DNA of 19,709 nt. Origin: Pleurotus ostreatus/Saccharomyces cerevisiae fusant. Taxonomy: Eukaryota > Opisthokonta. Of this stretch, positions 18,364 through 19,709 are shown in pieces. The position numbers were made by a program, and so were the translations under genes. The stretch's first letter is position 1, and the number at the start of each line of letters is the position of its first letter. The DNA lies in the NCBI GenBank assembly GCA_024196135.1, contig JAMQCK010000580.1, positions 1 through 19,709 on the forward strand, in the 5' to 3' direction. A model generated the notes under the pieces. That model ran no database searches. It worked only from the letters and a program-made list of their open reading frames with translations, and had not been told where the DNA came from.

Positions 18364-19709
18364 TCAATGGTCGGCCTCCTCCCAAGTACGGCCAACGGTC
18401 TTGACGAGGTCCGCCTCCGTGATCTTCTTATTGCTCGAGAAGTAACCCGATGCGATCTTCGCGTCGATCTCGACACGCGAGTCGGGCGGGATGAGGTGGT
18501 CTGGGAAAATAGTTAGATAGCTGCACAACGTGATTACGCGAGGAATGTACTGACCCGGAAGATCGTAGCGCAAGTTAATCGGGATCCCGCTGCCCACAAT
18601 CGCGTCGTACTTCATATCGCTCATCGAAACCATCCGGTCGATCTTCTTTATGCCGAGCCAGTGCAGAACGTCGGGCATCAGAGCCTGGAAACGCATGTCC
18701 TTCACGCCAGCAATGAGCTCCGTGGACTTGAAGTACTTGTCCGCCGTGTCTCCGCCGCGCTTGCGCAGGTTGTAGACGAGGTACTTCGTGACCTCGCCGA
18801 GTGCGCGACCCTCCTTGCGGAAGTAGACGACCACGCCGACACCGCCGCGCTGGGCGCAGCGGATGCACTCCTCCATGGCGTAGACGAGGTAGGGCTTGCA
18901 CGTGCAGATATCAGAGCCGAAGACGTCCGAGCCGTTACACTCATCGTGTACGCGGAGGGTGAGCTCCTTCGACTCGTCGCGCATGTACTCTGGCGGGCCG
19001 ACTGGACTGCGATGAGAAGTAATAGAAGGGTGTACGATATGCACGCACAAATGTACACTGTCAGGTTGCCAATGGGGGGCAGGAAGACCTTGATGTCGGG
19101 CCGAGTGATGAGCTCCGGGTACATGCCGCCAGTCTCTTCGAAGAGAGCGCGACGGAGGAGGGCCTCGGAGCTGCAGTCATGTTAGCCAGCGACGCGCACA
19201 CGATGCAGCTACGCACATTCCGAAGCGCTCCGCCACACCAGGGAGGTACCACACGGGCTCGACCGCGGCCTTGCTGACGTTGACCTCAATCCCGCTGAAC
19301 GCGTCGCTCTCCGTGCCGTCCGCGTTCGTGAGCGGGCGACTCTTGAGCACGATCTTGCCGTCAATTTCAAGCTCGCCCTTGCGCGCGGTCTCATCGAGCT
19401 CGCTGAGCTTGATGTGCGCGCGCGTGACGGCGATGCTCGGGCGCACGTCGAGCCCCCCGTCGATCTCATTCTTGTACACCTGCGGAACAAGGTGGCCCCA
19501 CGGGTCGAAGGACACAATCTTAGACGGGTCGGCCCACGTAGGGTTGAAGGGGATGTCGACCGGGGGCTCGGTCATGCTGTAGTCGGGCTTGTGCGACGGC
19601 GAGAGCGAGCCCATGGCGATGGAGAGCGCGCGATAGATCGAGTAGGAGCCGGAATGGGCGCCGAGCGCGTTGCGGCGCTTGATGGAGGCGGGGAGGCGGG
19701 AGCAGACGA
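18364..19709 (-). CDS. URC1: URC1-like GTP cyclohydrolase II-related protein, 5' end beyond window
   Basis: Visible minus-strand exons are 19709-19217 (5' partial), 19170-19049, 19001-18555 and 18500-18364. The introns are 46, 47 and 54 nt and all junctions keep frame. The first exon has the fungal N-terminal domain of this family: ALGAHSGSYSIYRALSIAMG, then FDPWGHLV, RPSIAVTRAHIKL and VEPVWYLPGVAERFG. Next come LFEETGGMYPEL and FLPPIGNLTVYIFGPPEYM. The GTP cyclohydrolase II domain carries zinc cysteines in RVHDECNGSDVFGSDICTC, followed by GVGVVVYFRKEGRALGE. The long N-terminal domain and the CTC pattern point to URC1 of the fungal uracil catabolism pathway rather than the shorter riboflavin enzyme RIB1. 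No other URC gene is visible here. The exact reaction is not established from sequence. Confidence 0.88.

Noticed and set aside
1..19709. CRISPR array, tRNA or rRNA genes, phage or bacterial operon signals
   Set aside because: Intron structure and gene content are eukaryotic. The repeats have no regular spacers, and no tRNA cloverleaf or rRNA sequence was recognised on reading.

Overview
The window looks like nuclear DNA from a filamentous basidiomycete, probably an Agaricomycete. Genes are densely packed, with introns of about 45-165 nt that carry GT..AG ends and CTRAC-like branch points. An agaric-type F-box/LRR protein, a fungal mL58, a KAT11-type RTT109 and a fungal URC1 are present. The species is not identifiable by eye.

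Layout. 1-1497 has no convincing gene apart from a doubtful open frame at the left edge. 1498-2100 (+) encodes mitochondrial ribosomal protein mL58. Convergent to it, 2285-4304 (-) is a five-exon gene that I could splice into one 555-residue frame, joining an N-terminal SET domain to a C-terminal TAD3 (the catalytically silent subunit of the tRNA A34 deaminase). 4650-6260 (-) is an intronless F-box protein. About 6.68-14.81 kb is a repeat island with no recognisable gene. 15167-19709 returns to a compact minus-strand run: RTT109 (histone H3 acetyltransferase), COQ5 (ubiquinone C-methyltransferase, three exons) and URC1 (GTP cyclohydrolase II-like uracil catabolism protein, four visible exons, running off the right edge).

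The repeat island is the unusual part. It is best explained as two direct, diverged copies of a repeat of roughly 1.8-2.1 kb: left copy 6680-6966 plus 10531-12313, right copy 13035-14806. Each copy carries a hairpin module followed by an array of degenerate units of about 150 bp. The left copy is split by an inserted element of about 3.5 kb (about 6967-10530). This element has very long terminal inverted repeats, a 191-bp near-identical inverted core at each end, GTTGCAAC-rich tips, GC-rich arms full of perfect palindromes, and a less GC-rich centre with no recognisable transposase. A 10-bp direct repeat flanks it and may be its target-site duplication.

The genes are housekeeping functions (mitochondrial translation, tRNA editing, chromatin, ubiquinone synthesis, pyrimidine catabolism) with no obvious shared pathway. 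The neighbours lie close together, so promoters and terminators must be short. All coordinates, splice sites and repeat alignments were read by eye; no alignment or database search was run.
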